A stretch of 64,000 bases of DNA from Brachionus plicatilis (GCA_010279815.1 QEOQ01000242.1:107096-171095), one strand, 5' to 3'. Shown: positions 43,963-55,069, counted from the stretch's first letter. The notes: generated by a model not told the origin, from the sequence alone. Numbers and translations: made by a program.

Positions 43963-46959
43963 GCAAAGAAATTCTGCTTGAAAGTTCTTAAACTTTTTTT
44001 TTTATTTATTAATTAAACCAATATTAATTTTTAGCTTTTTTATTTTTATAATAAATAATTGCTGCAACATATTTTCAATTTTTTTAATTTTTTCAAAATT
44101 TGTCATTGTATAGAAAAATCTCTAATTAATTCACACTCACATTTTGGTTTAAAATATTTATTGAACTAGAATCAGGTGATCTTAGGTCCCATTTATTTTT
44201 GATTATCTTTATTAAAAACATGATTTCTGGAAAAACTTCATTGTAAAAAAAAGGAATTTAAAACTAAAAAATTCACTGTTTTCAAATTGAGGAAAAAATT
44301 CAAAAAATAGGACATACAATCAAGTATATTTTTTAAAAACTAGTGATGAAATTGAATATGCATATTCGAACCGATATTCGAATTTCGAATGAAAATTAGG
44401 TTTGAATTTAATTTTTGAATAAAAATTTTTTTGAATAATATACTTGAAAATTATTTATTCAAATTAAAAATTGAATCTCTAAAATATTCGAATTAATATT
44501 TTAAAATATTAAATTTTTGCATCAAAAACTGAATATAATAAATATTCAATTTAATATTTAAAAATAAAAATTAATCAAAAAAATAATTGATCAAAAAACA
44601 TTTAATTAAAAAAGAATTCATTAAATAAATTGAATTTCAATTTGATTTGGATATTAAAAGTGTGCCAAATTTTCACCGTAAACACAACTCTTTTATCATT
44701 TCCTGGATTACAATAGTCCCATCCATCTTACCAGGTACCAAAAAATAGCTGTTATGATTTAACCAACGCTACAAGAGTACAAATTTTCAAATACGTAATT
44801 TTTCAAATATTCTATTTAAATTTTAATACTTTTAGATTATTAGTTGAATTTATCTAAAATTCAAATTGTTTTTTAAATTAAAGTTAAGTTCGAATTTTAA
44901 TTTAAAAAAAGATAGTTTTCGAATTTAATTTCAAAAATAAAAATGAATCAAATATAAATTCAAATTTATCTTATATTCAATTTTTTATTCGAATATTCTA
45001 CTTTTTCAATTTTATTTATTCAGGTTTTAATTTGTGTCCAAAAAGTTTTTGGACACAAATTAAAATCAATTAAAATAAATCAATTAAAATACTATCTAAA
45101 ACACATAAAATTTAGCAAACTTTGGACAATTTTCTTCGGTGCAAAGTAAAATTCTTGGTAAATTTTCACTATGCTCTCTTGCTCGTTAATTTTAAATGCA
45201 CAATATCATTGCTCTCTAATTTACATATTATTTATCCAATGCAGTAAAATTAGCGGCGTTGAAGTTTGGAGCAAGACAAATAATTTTTATTAATTTTGAG
45301 AAATTTGAAAATTTTTGAGTTAAAAATTTAAACATAAAAATCAAGAAAAGGTTTTATTATTTCGGAAAAAAAATCTAAAAAACTTGACTGTTAGTACATT
45401 TTCTATAAAACTTCGATCTATCCTTCCAAAATTAAAAGGTTTTTTGAATTTTTTGCTTTAGTTTACGTTTTAAAAAAAATTATATCTAACAATGTTTTAA
45501 ATTTATTTTCAAAACAACTCCTAGTAAATGAAATAAAACTTATGTTCCATTTGATAGAACATATTTTGCAACAGTTTTTCCTTCAAACCTTTCCATTGCT
45601 AAAAGAGAATAAATATTTTCATCATTAAATAAATTAGAATTTGGCATCTAATTTTTACTCAAATTTTATCATCAAAATAAAAAATTTTTCACCAAAATTA
45701 AAGTTCTATCATCAAAAATATTTTTTTGCAAAATATAAAAAATTTTTGAGAAAATAGAGCAAATTGAGAATTGGTCAATATTTCGACTTATTTTGACTCA
45801 TGCTAAGCAATCTCATAAAAATTTTCAATGTAGTTCAGATATGGTTTGTTTGAAGGTCAATATTACTCTTCTATATTTTGCTCTTGAAAGAAGGTAGAAG
45901 AATCATTTCTTAACTTTTCTGGAAAAAAAATTTTTTTTACATTAGAAGTGAAGTGTCCAAAGAAGCTAATTTAGCTTCAAAAAAAACCTCAAGCAAGCAC
46001 TCTAATCCGATGACCTGTATCATTTGTAGTAAAATTTTGAAGAATGAAAAGAGTAAAAATTTTCAAAATCCCCGCATCGAAAACATCAAAAAAATCTATT
46101 TTGTTATTAAAAAATAAATATTTCAGGAAAATACATTTAAGGTTTAAATTAGTGAAAGAAGTCCTATTCACTGTCATATTTTTTGATTTAGAATTTTTAA
46201 ATTATTAAAAAAACTTTATAATCTATTATGGGTTCTCGAATGTTGAGAATTTTTACTCTATTTTAACAATTCTTATCATTTTTGGGGGCTTAGCAGTTTA
46301 AAATCCTACAAAAAGTTCCATTTTGGACGCTAACCCTGAAGCTGTTCAGAAAATGTAAATTATTTGATTGATGTTTAAAATAACATTTAGAAAATAAAAC
46401 ACTTAATTAATTTTATTTGCTTTTGATTTTATTTTCAATTTTTTTGCTATTGCTAATATTTTTGAGTTAACATTCAAATATTTAATTTCTCAGATGATTT
46501 TTTTTATAAATTTTTAAATAAATTATTTTATCTCATTCCATTTTTTAATATTACAGTGCTCGGACAAAAATTCATACTACTATGAAAGGGATCCAAAAAA
46601 TCCAATTTGATCTAATCGATGCAGCTTAGAACGACAATATATTCAATTATTTGAATAAACTTGAATTTTAAAAAGTCTTCTTTATAAAAATTAAATTAAA
46701 ACATTGTTTATTAATTAAAACTTTCATAATAAAGTCTGTTGATTAATCGCGATGCTAAAATTAAAAAATTTAAACTTATATTTATTTTTTCTGAAATGGT
46801 TTAAAATATTTGCTTTTATAAAAATAGAGAAAAAATTTGCTTGAATTTAGATAATCTAACAAATTCCATTTTTATTAAATTAAAATTAGAATTAAATACC
46901 TAAATATCTTCTATTCGATATAAATAATGACTTCTATTTATCAAAGTTATAAAAGCAAA
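43963..46959. other. Intergenic DNA with TTCGAA-rich tract and a perfect palindrome
   Basis: 44350-45000 is rich in ATTCGAA/TTCGAAT motifs, starting near CTAGTGATGAAATTGAATAT, perhaps an old MITE. A perfect palindrome with 20-bp arms and a single central G lies at 45025-45065 (TTTTAATTTGTGTCCAAAAA as left arm). The rest is featureless. A possible TATA box, GATATAAATAA, lies at about 46916-46926, roughly 40 bp before the next gene's start. Confidence 0.55.
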
Positions 46960-47343
46960 ATGATAAAATTTGGATTCTTATTTGTTTGCATTGTATCATG
47001 GGTTAATTCAGTATATATTCCACCACCAAATACACCACCATATACAATGCCTCCCTATGAACCTCCATCGTATACACCCACTCCTTACACACCACCACCT
47101 TATACAATGCCTCCTTACACACCACCACCTTATACAATGCCTCCATATACACCACCACCTTATACAATGCCTCCATATACACCACCACCTTATACAATGC
47201 CTCCATATACACCACCACCTTATACAATGCCACCATATACACCACCACCTTATACAATGCCTCCATATACACCTCCACCCTATAAACCTCCTCCACAATA
47301 TAACCCCCCTAAAACTCAGCCACAAAAATCTTCAGGATACTAA
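46960..47343 (+). CDS. Secreted Pro/Tyr-rich repeat protein
   Basis: 127 codons from ATG 46960; an upstream in-frame ATG at 46927 would bury the signal peptide. MIKFGFLFVCIVSWVNS is a clean signal peptide. The rest is a ten-residue repeat YTMPPYTPPP, about seven copies encoded by an almost identical 30-bp unit, then a Pro/Gln/Lys end. There is no Cys. Such extended PPY repeats are usual in extracellular matrix, cuticle or adhesive proteins; the exact role is unknown. The frame is kept intact while the DNA repeat is nearly identical, which suggests a real gene homogenised by recombination. No intron is seen. Confidence 0.75.
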   Translation: MIKFGFLFVCIVSWVNSVYIPPPNTPPYTMPPYEPPSYTPTPYTPPPYTMPPYTPPPYTMPPYTPPPYTMPPYTPPPYTMPPYTPPPYTMPPYTPPPYTMPPYTPPPYKPPPQYNPPKTQPQKSSGY

Positions 47344-48222
47344 ATCAATTAATAAAAAAGTAAATTGGCAAGTTTTTTTTTCTATTTAAATTTTTTGAAA
47401 TTTTGAAATTACGTTGTTTAATTTAAACTCAATACTTAATCATGTTAAAATTTGAAATTTAATTACGGAATTATTTCTAAAAATGTAAAATAGAAAAAAA
47501 AAACTTGCCGATTCTTAATTTTCTCTTTATAAATTAATAATTGAAAATAAAATTAGCAACAAGAATAAAATTAAATAAGTAAATCTTTACTTTTTCTTAC
47601 ACTTGATGACTTTATCATTCCAATTGAGCTTTATGAAATATTCCTTTGTATTAAAATTGATCCTGAACTTAACTACCGAGAGCCCCTCTCAAACATAAAA
47701 AAGAAAACTTATGCAAAAAGTGCAACAAAAAATCAAAGTGATAAAATTAAAATAACAAATTAAACATGATATTCAATTCTCTAATTTAATCAACAATCGA
47801 CTATTCAAGCTTAATTCTTAACACTGGTATTCAAAGATTCTCAAAAGAACTTCATATTTCTAAAAATAAGATTCTCGGATCAATCAAACGTTTCCTACTC
47901 AAAACTTTGAGAGCAATTTTTTTTTATCCAATATTCATTTTCAAAAAGTTATTAATGTTTTATCTGAACCAAATTGCTCCAAACAGTAACTTTCCATCAA
48001 ACTTTAAAAATAGCTCCATTAGAAGCAAGGTTAAAATATTTTTTTAATTCATCTCGTCAAAAGACAAAGAAAACATTACCACAAAAGGCATTCAATAATA
48101 CACAACAAACTCAACACATAACTCATTATTTTTAGATTTTGAACAAGACTATTTCCTCATATTTTTATTAATTTTTAAATAAGTTTTTTAAAAAAACTTT
48201 TTCTACAATCAATCTTTAGCTA
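47344..48222. other. Intergenic, no feature recognised
   Basis: The segment 47600-48130 has somewhat more G+C and C-rich codon-like texture but no sustained frame on either strand. I see no repeat boundary. Confidence 0.4.
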
Positions 48223-48231
48223 AATCTTTTA

Positions 48232-48630
48232 GGCAAATTGAAGTTCATGATCAAATGTAAATTTCAAATCAAAATTTTTATTTTTTGATTCAAATAAAAA
48301 GATATTTTTTTATCAATTTTTTAACTATAAATGACTATACTTTATTAAACATTATTTTTTATATTTAATTAATACTAAAATATCATTTAAAGTCATAATT
48401 TGGATACCTTAATGTCGATTTTAAATTTGTCTTTAAAATTTTCAAATAAAGATTTTAGAAGAATCAATTAAAGGTCAATTAGAAAATTTTTTTTTAATTA
48501 AAATAATACTAAATTAACATCTTATGTTGAATTTTAAAAAAATTAAAAAAATCTAATTTTATCATTTTTATTAAGATTTGAATCAATTAAATTTTGATCA
48601 TTTGATTATGATCATGAACTTCAAGTTATC
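48232..48630. mobile_element. Palindromic MITE (family B-like) with 9-bp target duplication
   Basis: The left end GGCAAATTGAAGTTCATGAT and right end ATCATGAACTTCAAGTTATC are inverted. The flanks AATCTTTTA (48223-48231) and AATCTTTTG (48631-48639) agree at 8 of 9. Length is 399 bp. The arms are related to 26149-26523 and 54008-54554 (GGCA..TTGAAGTT..TGATCA). The interior is A/T-rich and non-coding. Confidence 0.8.
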
Positions 48631-48835
48631 AATCTTTTGAACAGTATTTAACATATTTACAATCGCATGAAGACTTGAAAGAAGGTTTCAGGTCTTTCTG
48701 AACTTCTCAAAGGTCCAATTCTTTATATACAGCGGTTCTAATAAAAACGTAACGCCAGCGACCCGGCCGGCCGGCCAACGGTAACTTTGGCGTCCCAACA
48801 GGTCGGAGCCGTCCGACCCGGCCGAACCGTCCGAC

Positions 48836-49155
48836 CTTACTAGACGGCCGACCTAAGCGATCTAGCCGGCCGACCTAAGCGACCTAAGCGATCTAGCCGG
48901 CCGACCTAGGCGACCTAGCCGACCGACCTAAGCGGTCTAGCCGGCCGACCTAGGCGACCAAGACGGCCGACCTAAGCGACCTAGCCGGCCGACCTAGGCG
49001 ATCTAGCCGGCCGACCTAGGCGATCTAGCCGGCCGACCTAAGCGATCTAGCCGGCCGACCTAAGCGATCTAGACGGCCGACCTAAGCGACCTAGCCGGCC
49101 GACCTTGGTGATCTAGCCGGCCGACCTAAGCGTCCTTGCCGGCCGACTTAAGCGA
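48836..49155 (+). repeat. 22-bp G+C-rich tandem array, left arm
   Basis: About 14 units spaced 22 bp (exactly 22 between copies at 49025, 49047 and 49069). Core GGCCGGCCGACCTA, with variable AAGCGAT/AGGCGAC and CTAGCC/CTAGAC. Units differ by one to three bases. Confidence 0.9.
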
Positions 49156-49489
49156 ATTAAAATTTATGGTTCATATTTAATTTTCTTAAATTTATTTTAC
49201 CCAAATAAAAATGTTCTCTTTAAATTTGCCTAAAAAAAAAGTAAATAAAAAAATTTGTTTTTACCAAAAAACAAAGAGTGTCTAATGCAGATAAAAAGTT
49301 AAAAAATTTTTAAGACGATTAAAGTTATGAAAATTTTCTTGGTAAATTTAAAAAAAAAAAAAAATTTTATTCGGGAAAAATAAATTTTATAAGATAATTT
49401 AATATGAACCATAAATAGTAATTTATTAATATAAATTATTTAAACAAAAAATGAGATGATTAAAAAAAAATAGACTGGACGGGTCGGCT

Positions 49490-49750
49490 TGTTCGCCTAG
49501 GTCGGCCGGCAAGGACGCTTAGGTCGGCCGGCAAGGACGCTTAGGTCGGCCGGCAAGGACGCTTAGGTCGGCCGTCTAGATCGCTTAGGTCGGCCGTCTA
49601 GATCGCTTAGGTCGGTCGGCTAGGTCGCTTAGGTCGGTCGGTTAGGTCACTTAGGTCGGCCGTCTAGGTCGCTTAGGTCGGCCGTCTAGGTCACTTAGGT
49701 CGGCCGTCTTGGTCGCTTAGGTCGGTCGGTTAGGTCGCCTAGGTCGGTCG
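49490..49750 (-). repeat. 22-bp G+C-rich tandem array, right arm (inverse orientation)
   Basis: About 12 units of the same 22-bp repeat in reverse orientation. The first three units after 49500 are identical (GGTCGGCCGGCAAGGACGCT), suggesting recent unequal exchange within the arm. Confidence 0.9.
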
Positions 49751-49844
49751 GTTCGGAGCCGCAAACTGGCCGGGACGGACGGCCGTACTGGCCGTTGTTT
49801 GGTCGCGGCTTTTTTTGCGTTACGTTTTTATTAAAACCGCTGTA

Positions 49845-50620
49845 TATAAATAAAATTAGAATAAAATAAGTTTTGATGAATTTTTAAAATGCTGACTTTA
49901 TTATAATACTTAATAATTATAAACCACTTTTTTCATTTAGATGTAAAAAAAAAGCCTGAAATAAAATTTTGGAAATAAATTATCGCCACATAACGAATAA
50001 TAGAATTGTAAATATTGAATTAATTAAATTTAGATTAAGTTTATTTAATTTTTGAAAAACTTAATTCAGTTGCTTTATAAGAGTCTACCCCATACTGATA
50101 AAACAGTATTTAAGACTTGTGTAAATGTCATTTCATATTTAAATTATTACTCTATTAACCAATTTTATTTAATCACTTTTGTTATTTTGAATTTAATATT
50201 ATTTCAGCTATTTCTTAATTTGATAGACTGCGACACAGTTATGCAACAGATACTATATCTGTTATATTTATATTTTCTTATTTTCTCCTCTAACCCTAAC
50301 CCAAGAGCTTTAATTTTGATTCCACCTTAAAAAACTTAGATTTTTCACAACTTCACAGAGAAATTGAAACAATCTTGGAAGGCAAAAATTTTGCTAAACT
50401 AAAAATAACAAAATTTTTTTAATTTTAATTTAAATTTTTTTTAAACGTATTTTGATAATTATTAATTTAACTCTTCACCATTGAATTAAAAAATAAAGAT
50501 TTCTATATTTTTTTAAATCACAGCTTATTTTAAATTAAACAAACAAACAAACCAACTTTTATTATTTTGTTTAATAAAAAATAGGAAAATTTTACAATCA
50601 AAATGTTTAATAAAACTTAT
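49845..50620. other. Intergenic; weak LINE-like trace
   Basis: A frame at 50052-50330 is open and hydrophobic but unlike any family I know. It ends in TAACCCTAACCCAAGAGC, which recalls TAACCCTAACCCATGCAC before the LINE ORF2 at 18229. It could be a 5' LINE fragment. No other feature. Confidence 0.3.
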
Positions 50621-51464
50621 TTAGTTTAAAAAGCTTTGTTCTATTCCTTTTAATAGCCATTTATGTTCTGTAATTGTAAGACTCTCGTTTTCAGCCTTGA
50701 AAGCTTTGCTAATATCATCGGGCATTGAAAGGGCGGCTCCGGACATTTGGTCCTGCATTGCCTTTGTTTGATCGGCAGCGTTGTTTTCACCAAGCACCAA
50801 ATTATACATACTTCTCAAACCAAATAAATTAATAATGTACCACGAAGCTGAGCTAACCCATGATGCGTCTAAACTAACCAAATTTACATCCTTTTGGAGC
50901 ATTGGTTTAAATCGGAAAGTTAATGGAAACGGAACCTTGGCTTAAATTAAAATAGAATTTTTTTTGATTTTCCAAAAATTTTAAATATAAAAATTTTACT
51001 GCACAAAAATCCTGCATAGGCCCAGTTTATCCAGCCACCTATCACAACCATTGGTATCATGTTTAAGAAATTTCCTTTGAGCATTTCGGTCATCGCCTTC
51101 GGATCGCTCATCGGATTTTTGACTGTGCTTTGACGCTTTTGCTTGACAAAAAAACCACTATCTTCATTAGTAAAATAATTCTTTCTCATCAAAAATGACT
51201 AAATAAAATTTTAAATAGATTTTTTTAGGGAATTTTTTAATTTTTTCAAAAGAATACTTCTTTGGGGAGATATTTTCCATTTTCTCTTATCAATCGACTC
51301 CTGAGCAGTGCTTGACTATCTGTTAGTTGCTGTTTATCAACAGTTTTGTCATTCGACATGAATATGAATAAATAGTGTTTGATAATACCGACTAAAAATG
51401 TAATTGCCATCAAAGGCAAGAACACCCAGAAGCGAATTTTTGAATCAAGTAAAAGTTCGGCCAT
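50621..51464 (-). CDS. EMC3: ER membrane protein complex subunit 3, three exons
   Basis: Exons on the minus strand: 51464-51258, 51198-51000 and 50940-50621, with introns of 59 bp and GT-AG ends in matching phase; 241 residues. Start ATG 51464. The sequence follows animal EMC3 closely: [100 protein letters not shown]. Three membrane segments (about 14-34, 116-136, 175-195) with the conserved Arg near the start of the first helix. EMC3 is the Oxa1/YidC-related core of the complex that inserts tail-anchored and multi-pass proteins into the ER. The C-terminus stops about 20 residues before that of longer animal versions. Confidence 0.96.
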
Positions 51465-52820
51465 ATTTGTGACTATTCAATTTTTTTATTATATTTTAAA
51501 ATAGAAAAAAATGCCTATTGAATTTTTTATTATTTTTGTGAGTTCATTTTTCAAGTATTTTGTTTTGTCTTGGGAAAAAAAATTATTCAAGTTAACAAAA
51601 GTATGTGTTTTTTTTTCAATAAAAAAATTGAATCTTAATTCAAAATTTATAAAAGTCTTATTGAATTTGTCATTTTTCATATCAGAAGCTTAGTCTAAAA
51701 CCGAAAAAACTATTTTGTATTACAAGTTAAATAAGGTAAGATCCTTATAAGAATTTTTTTTTAGATTTTTTAAAATATCTTAATAATTCTTAAATAATTT
51801 CATACAATTTCTATACGATTCCAGATACAAGATCGTTTAAAAATTTCCTTTTGGTTTATTATTTAAGATCTGACAAATTCTTAAAAGATTTTTGAAATCA
51901 GATTCTATAAGTTTTTTATTTAAGATTACAAAACTTATTTCTTCAAAAATCTTAGCAGTTTAAGGTTCCTACGATAACTTTTTAAGATCAAAAAGGTAAA
52001 TTCTAAGAATCTTAAATGCTGAATTTTCCTAAAGATTCCTCAAGATTTCTAATAAGAATTTTCTCTTGGGGTGATATTTTTAAAAATTTTTCGTAAAAAA
52101 ATAAGAACTAAATATTAAGTTTTTTTCTTCAAATCTTCAAATTTGATCAGCTATAATTTTTCTTAAAATTATCATTATCATTTTTCGAAAAATTACATCT
52201 GTAAGAAAAGGTTAAATTCAGAATAAAGTCCAAGTCCGGAATTTTTTTTTTTTAAGTTGCTAGATCAGGCTTTATATCAAAAAATTTATATACTCTTTGG
52301 CTGTCTAATGCATATAGATTTTCCATATTTCAGAATTTTCCTGCAATTTAAGCATCAAAGTCTTCACAATTCTTTTTCGGTCTTCAAAGTTTAAAATCAG
52401 GACTTGGACTTGACTTAAGACTTGTGACTTTTAAACAACTTTGGTTAAATTACAAAAATTACGGAAATTTCGGTTATTTTATGAAAAATTACGTAAAAAC
52501 AAAATAACAAAAGTGAATTTTGAAAAGGTAAAATTCAGTAAAATTTGGAAAAAGTTTATATTCTGAATCAATTATATATTAAAATTATTAAATTTTAGAT
52601 TTTTTATTAAGAAATTAAAATCTGTTTTTTTTTAATTGGAAATATTTTTTAACGAGAAAATTAGTTCATATTCCACAAATTTTTAATAAAATACCACAAA
52701 TTTTTAAGGTTTTACCCCAATTTTATTAAAAACACCACAAATAATAAAAAATAACATAAAAATAAGAAAAAAACAATTTTTTTACACTTCGGCCACTATT
52801 TTTTTAATTTTTTACACATT
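51465..52820. repeat. Intergenic with AAGATTCTTA-rich tract and repeat traces
   Basis: 51720-52080 is rich in AAGATTCTTA and its complement in both directions, perhaps an old palindrome. A GACTT-motif repeat lies at 52394-52442 (copy of 36718). 52445-52545 has ACGGAAATTTCGGTTA and ATTACGTAAAAAC motifs like those at 8310-8640 and 53650-53840. No gene. Confidence 0.45.
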
Positions 52821-52824
52821 TGTT

Positions 52825-53125
52825 TGGACAAGCCCAGTAACGTCTTTTCTTAATTTCGCACCGCATAGATCTCACGATTTTGTTTCTTTGTCAATAATCT
52901 CTTGATTGTTTAACTCGATTCTTGCTCTTTTTGGAACATATTCTTCTTCCTTGGACTCATCGGATTCTATGCTTTTTGAAACAGCGTTTGAAGCTTGTCT
53001 TTTCAGTCATCCAGCAGTTTTTAGAGGTCTACCATTTTTACGGTTCGATTGAATCGGGATGTCCATTCGGACTGATTCGAAATTGCACCTTTGTTTCGAG
53101 CTTGATGATGACACTTGTAATTTCT
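52825..53125 (-). pseudogene. Degenerate AT-hook coding remnant
   Basis: Minus-strand frame near 53070 reads KNGRPLKTAG, then after a TGA LKRQASNAVSKSIESDESKE, YVPKRARIELNNQEII, another stop, and LCGAKLRKDVTGLV. A GRP core with basic and acidic stretches resembles the AT-hook ends of transposon-borne genes at 1-174 and 61787. Two in-frame stops; no start. Parent unknown. Confidence 0.4.
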
Positions 53126-53189
53126 GAGCCAATATTTTATACAAGAATGCCTACTGAACTAGACAATTTAATGGTTAAATTTTATTAAT

Positions 53190-53240
53190 TTATTTGTTTT
53201 ATCGGTGCCGAGCTAAAGCTCTTTCAGATTAAAAAAATAA
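53190..53240 (-). repeat. LINE 3' tail
   Basis: Minus strand CTGAAAGAGCTTTAGCTCGG followed by CACCGATAAAACAAATAAAT matches the hairpin (GAGC-TTTA-GCTC) and tail of the LINE at 22185. No ORF2 end is preserved beside it. Confidence 0.7.
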
Positions 53241-53998
53241 AAATAAAAATAAAAAAAAAATAGAATAAAAATGTAAGGAAAAAATAAAATAAAATTAAAA
53301 TAAGTTAAAATATAATAAAAAGACAATTAAAATTGATAAATTGTAAAATCAAAAATTTTTCCTTTTTATTTTTTTAAAAATTTTTGTATTCAATTAAAAA
53401 TTAGTAAAAATTTAAAATTGTTAGAGATAAAAAATTTAAAACTTAGTTTTAAATTAGTTATCATTCTTTAATAAAAAGTGTTATTTTTTAAAAAGTAGTG
53501 GCTTTCTAATTAATCTAATGAAAAATATCTTATATCCCTATAATCTTGATAATTGAGGAAAAAACTAAAAAATTTGGGGTATTTTATTGAAAATTAGTGG
53601 TATCGATTTTAATGGCCCTTTTTTAACTTTTATACTTTTCCGTATTTTTAATTTCAATAAACGATTGGTTTTTTTCTTAAATTTACGTGAAAATCGGTAA
53701 ATTTTTTTTCTCATTTAATTTAATGAAAAATTTTAAAAATGGATTAAAAAATGTCATTATTGTGGAATTTTTAACGTAATTTTGTCCTTTCTTGCATATG
53801 TAATTTTTTGAAAAATTATGTAAAATTACCAAACATCCTGAATCAAAACAGCTCTTTATGTCAATTTTAGTTTATTTTGAAAATATTTTTGTAACTCAGT
53901 TGCCTGTTTCAATCTGTCCTTAATTAAATGACACCTTAATCTAGCGTGTCCTACGTCAGCTCACTTTGATATATTTATATTTTAATAAATTTTAGTCT
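53241..53998. other. A/T-rich DNA, no gene
   Basis: Contains ACGTGAAAATCGGTAAAT and ATTATGTAAAATTACC motifs (53680-53840) related to 52445-52545 and 8310-8640 in part-inverted order. Nothing else. Confidence 0.4.
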
Positions 53999-54007
53999 AT
54001 TTTTTAG

Positions 54008-54554
54008 GCATCTTGAAGTTGTTGATCAATTCAAAATATCATTTCAATTCAAAAAGATTGTCTTTAGATATTAAAATAAATCTTTGATTTAATTTAAATG
54101 ATTTTAATGTAACATGCTTTACATGCAATGTAGATTTAGAAAATAAAAAAAGAAAATTGAAAAAATATTTTTTCAGTCCATTGATAATCGATTTCAATAT
54201 TTAAATGTATTAACTGATTTTTTTTAAAGTTTATTTGAGATTTTTTATTTCAAAAGTATTTGTATCTAGCATTCACAATTAAATTTAAAAAAAAATTCAA
54301 ATAAAAAATTCCAAATAAGTAATAAAATGAAAAAAAAACTTTACAAAAAATTAGTCAACTAAATTGAAAATCGATTTTATTAATGTATTGAGGAAATGTT
54401 TTTTCAATTTCTTCATATTTTCTAAATCTACATTGCATGTAAAGCATGTTACATTACAATTATTTAGATTAAATCAAATATTTATTTTAATACCTAAAGA
54501 TAAACTTTTTGAATTGAAATGATATTTTGAATTGATCATCAACTTCAAGATGCC
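54008..54554. mobile_element. Palindromic MITE (family B-like)
   Basis: The left end GGCATCTTGAAGTTGTTGAT and right end ATCATCAACTTCAAGATGCC are near-perfect inverses. Arms continue with ATATCATTTCAATTCAAAAA, and GTAACATGCTTTACATGCAA with ATGTAGATTTAGAAAAT. The flanks ATTTTTTTA (53999-54007) and ATTTTTTA (54555-54562) fit a 9-bp duplication with one T lost. Length is 547 bp. Another MITE starts immediately after it. Confidence 0.82.
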
Positions 54555-54561
54555 ATTTTTT

Positions 54562-55069
54562 AGCATTGTGAATTTTGGTACAAAAAACAAAAACAAAATG
54601 TAAAAAAATGCCAAAGCGTAAGTTCCGAAGGACCAAAACATGTTCTGTAAATTGTAGCAACTGATACATCTTTTGTACCACCAATATACCGATTCTGCAA
54701 GACTCTGCATAATACTGCAAAATTGAGAAAAATGTGAATTTTAGTACAAAAAACAAAAAAAAAATTAAAAAACGCCAGAGCTTTAATTCGGACAGAGCAA
54801 AACGTATATTGTAAATTGTAGCAACTGATGCATTTTCTGTAACACCACTTAAAGTTGAGTTGGATTTTTTTATGGATATTTTAATATCACAAATTTACAA
54901 TATCTGAATTTTGCAGATATATTGCAGAGTTTTGCAGAATCGGTATATTGGTGGTACAGAGGATGTATCAGTTGCTACAATTTACAGAACATGTTTTGGT
55001 CCTTCAGAACCTAGGCTTTGGCATTTTTAGTATTTGGTTTGTGTTTATTGTACCAAAATTCACAATGCC
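54562..55069. mobile_element. Palindromic MITE, family A, with duplicated left arm
   Basis: The ends AGCATTGTGAATTTTGGTAC and GTACCAAAATTCACAATGCC are inverted. AACATGTTCTGTAAATTGTA and GCAACTGATACATCTTTTGT match 25926-26649. A second left-arm copy starts at about 54731 (GTGAATTTTAGTACAAAAAA). This copy holds the unoccupied CGGTATATTGGTGGTAC site that is filled by a 375-bp MITE at 26149. Non-coding. Confidence 0.8.

Larger units (their letters stand above)
48730..49842. mobile_element. Giant foldback DNA element with Tc1/mariner-like ends and opposed 22-bp repeat arrays
   Basis: The left end CAGCGGTTCTAATAAAAACG and right end (reverse complement) CAGCGGTTTTAATAAAAACG are flanked by TA on each side, as in Tc1/mariner. 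Inside, the left arm is an array of a 22-bp unit starting CTAGCCGGCCGACCTAAG (about 48836-49155). The right arm is the inverse array, CGCTTAGGTCGGCCGGCAAG (about 49490-49750). The central 330 bp is also inverted around about 49290 (TTTATGGTTCATATTAA on each side). The whole 1113 bp could fold into one long hairpin. The arrays are very G+C-rich in an A/T-rich genome. No transposase. Confidence 0.9.

Noticed and set aside
43404..43966. Long out-of-frame ORFs on both strands over the protease tail (His/Asn-, Val- and Phe/Leu-rich)
   Set aside because: Shadows of the 18-bp and 6-bp tandem repeats. The Thr-rich frame continues the upstream protease exons in phase.
46970..47389. Alternative frames over the Pro/Tyr repeat gene
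   Set aside because: They exist only because the 30-bp unit lacks stops in several frames. Only one frame has a signal peptide and a simple protein repeat.
48836..49155. CRISPR-like array
   Set aside because: Units are contiguous 22-bp tandem repeats without unique spacers, inside a eukaryotic foldback element.
50052..50330. 92-codon hydrophobic frame as a gene
   Set aside because: No recognised motif, no splice context, and its end resembles sequence upstream of a LINE ORF2. Low-complex A/T-rich DNA often yields such frames.
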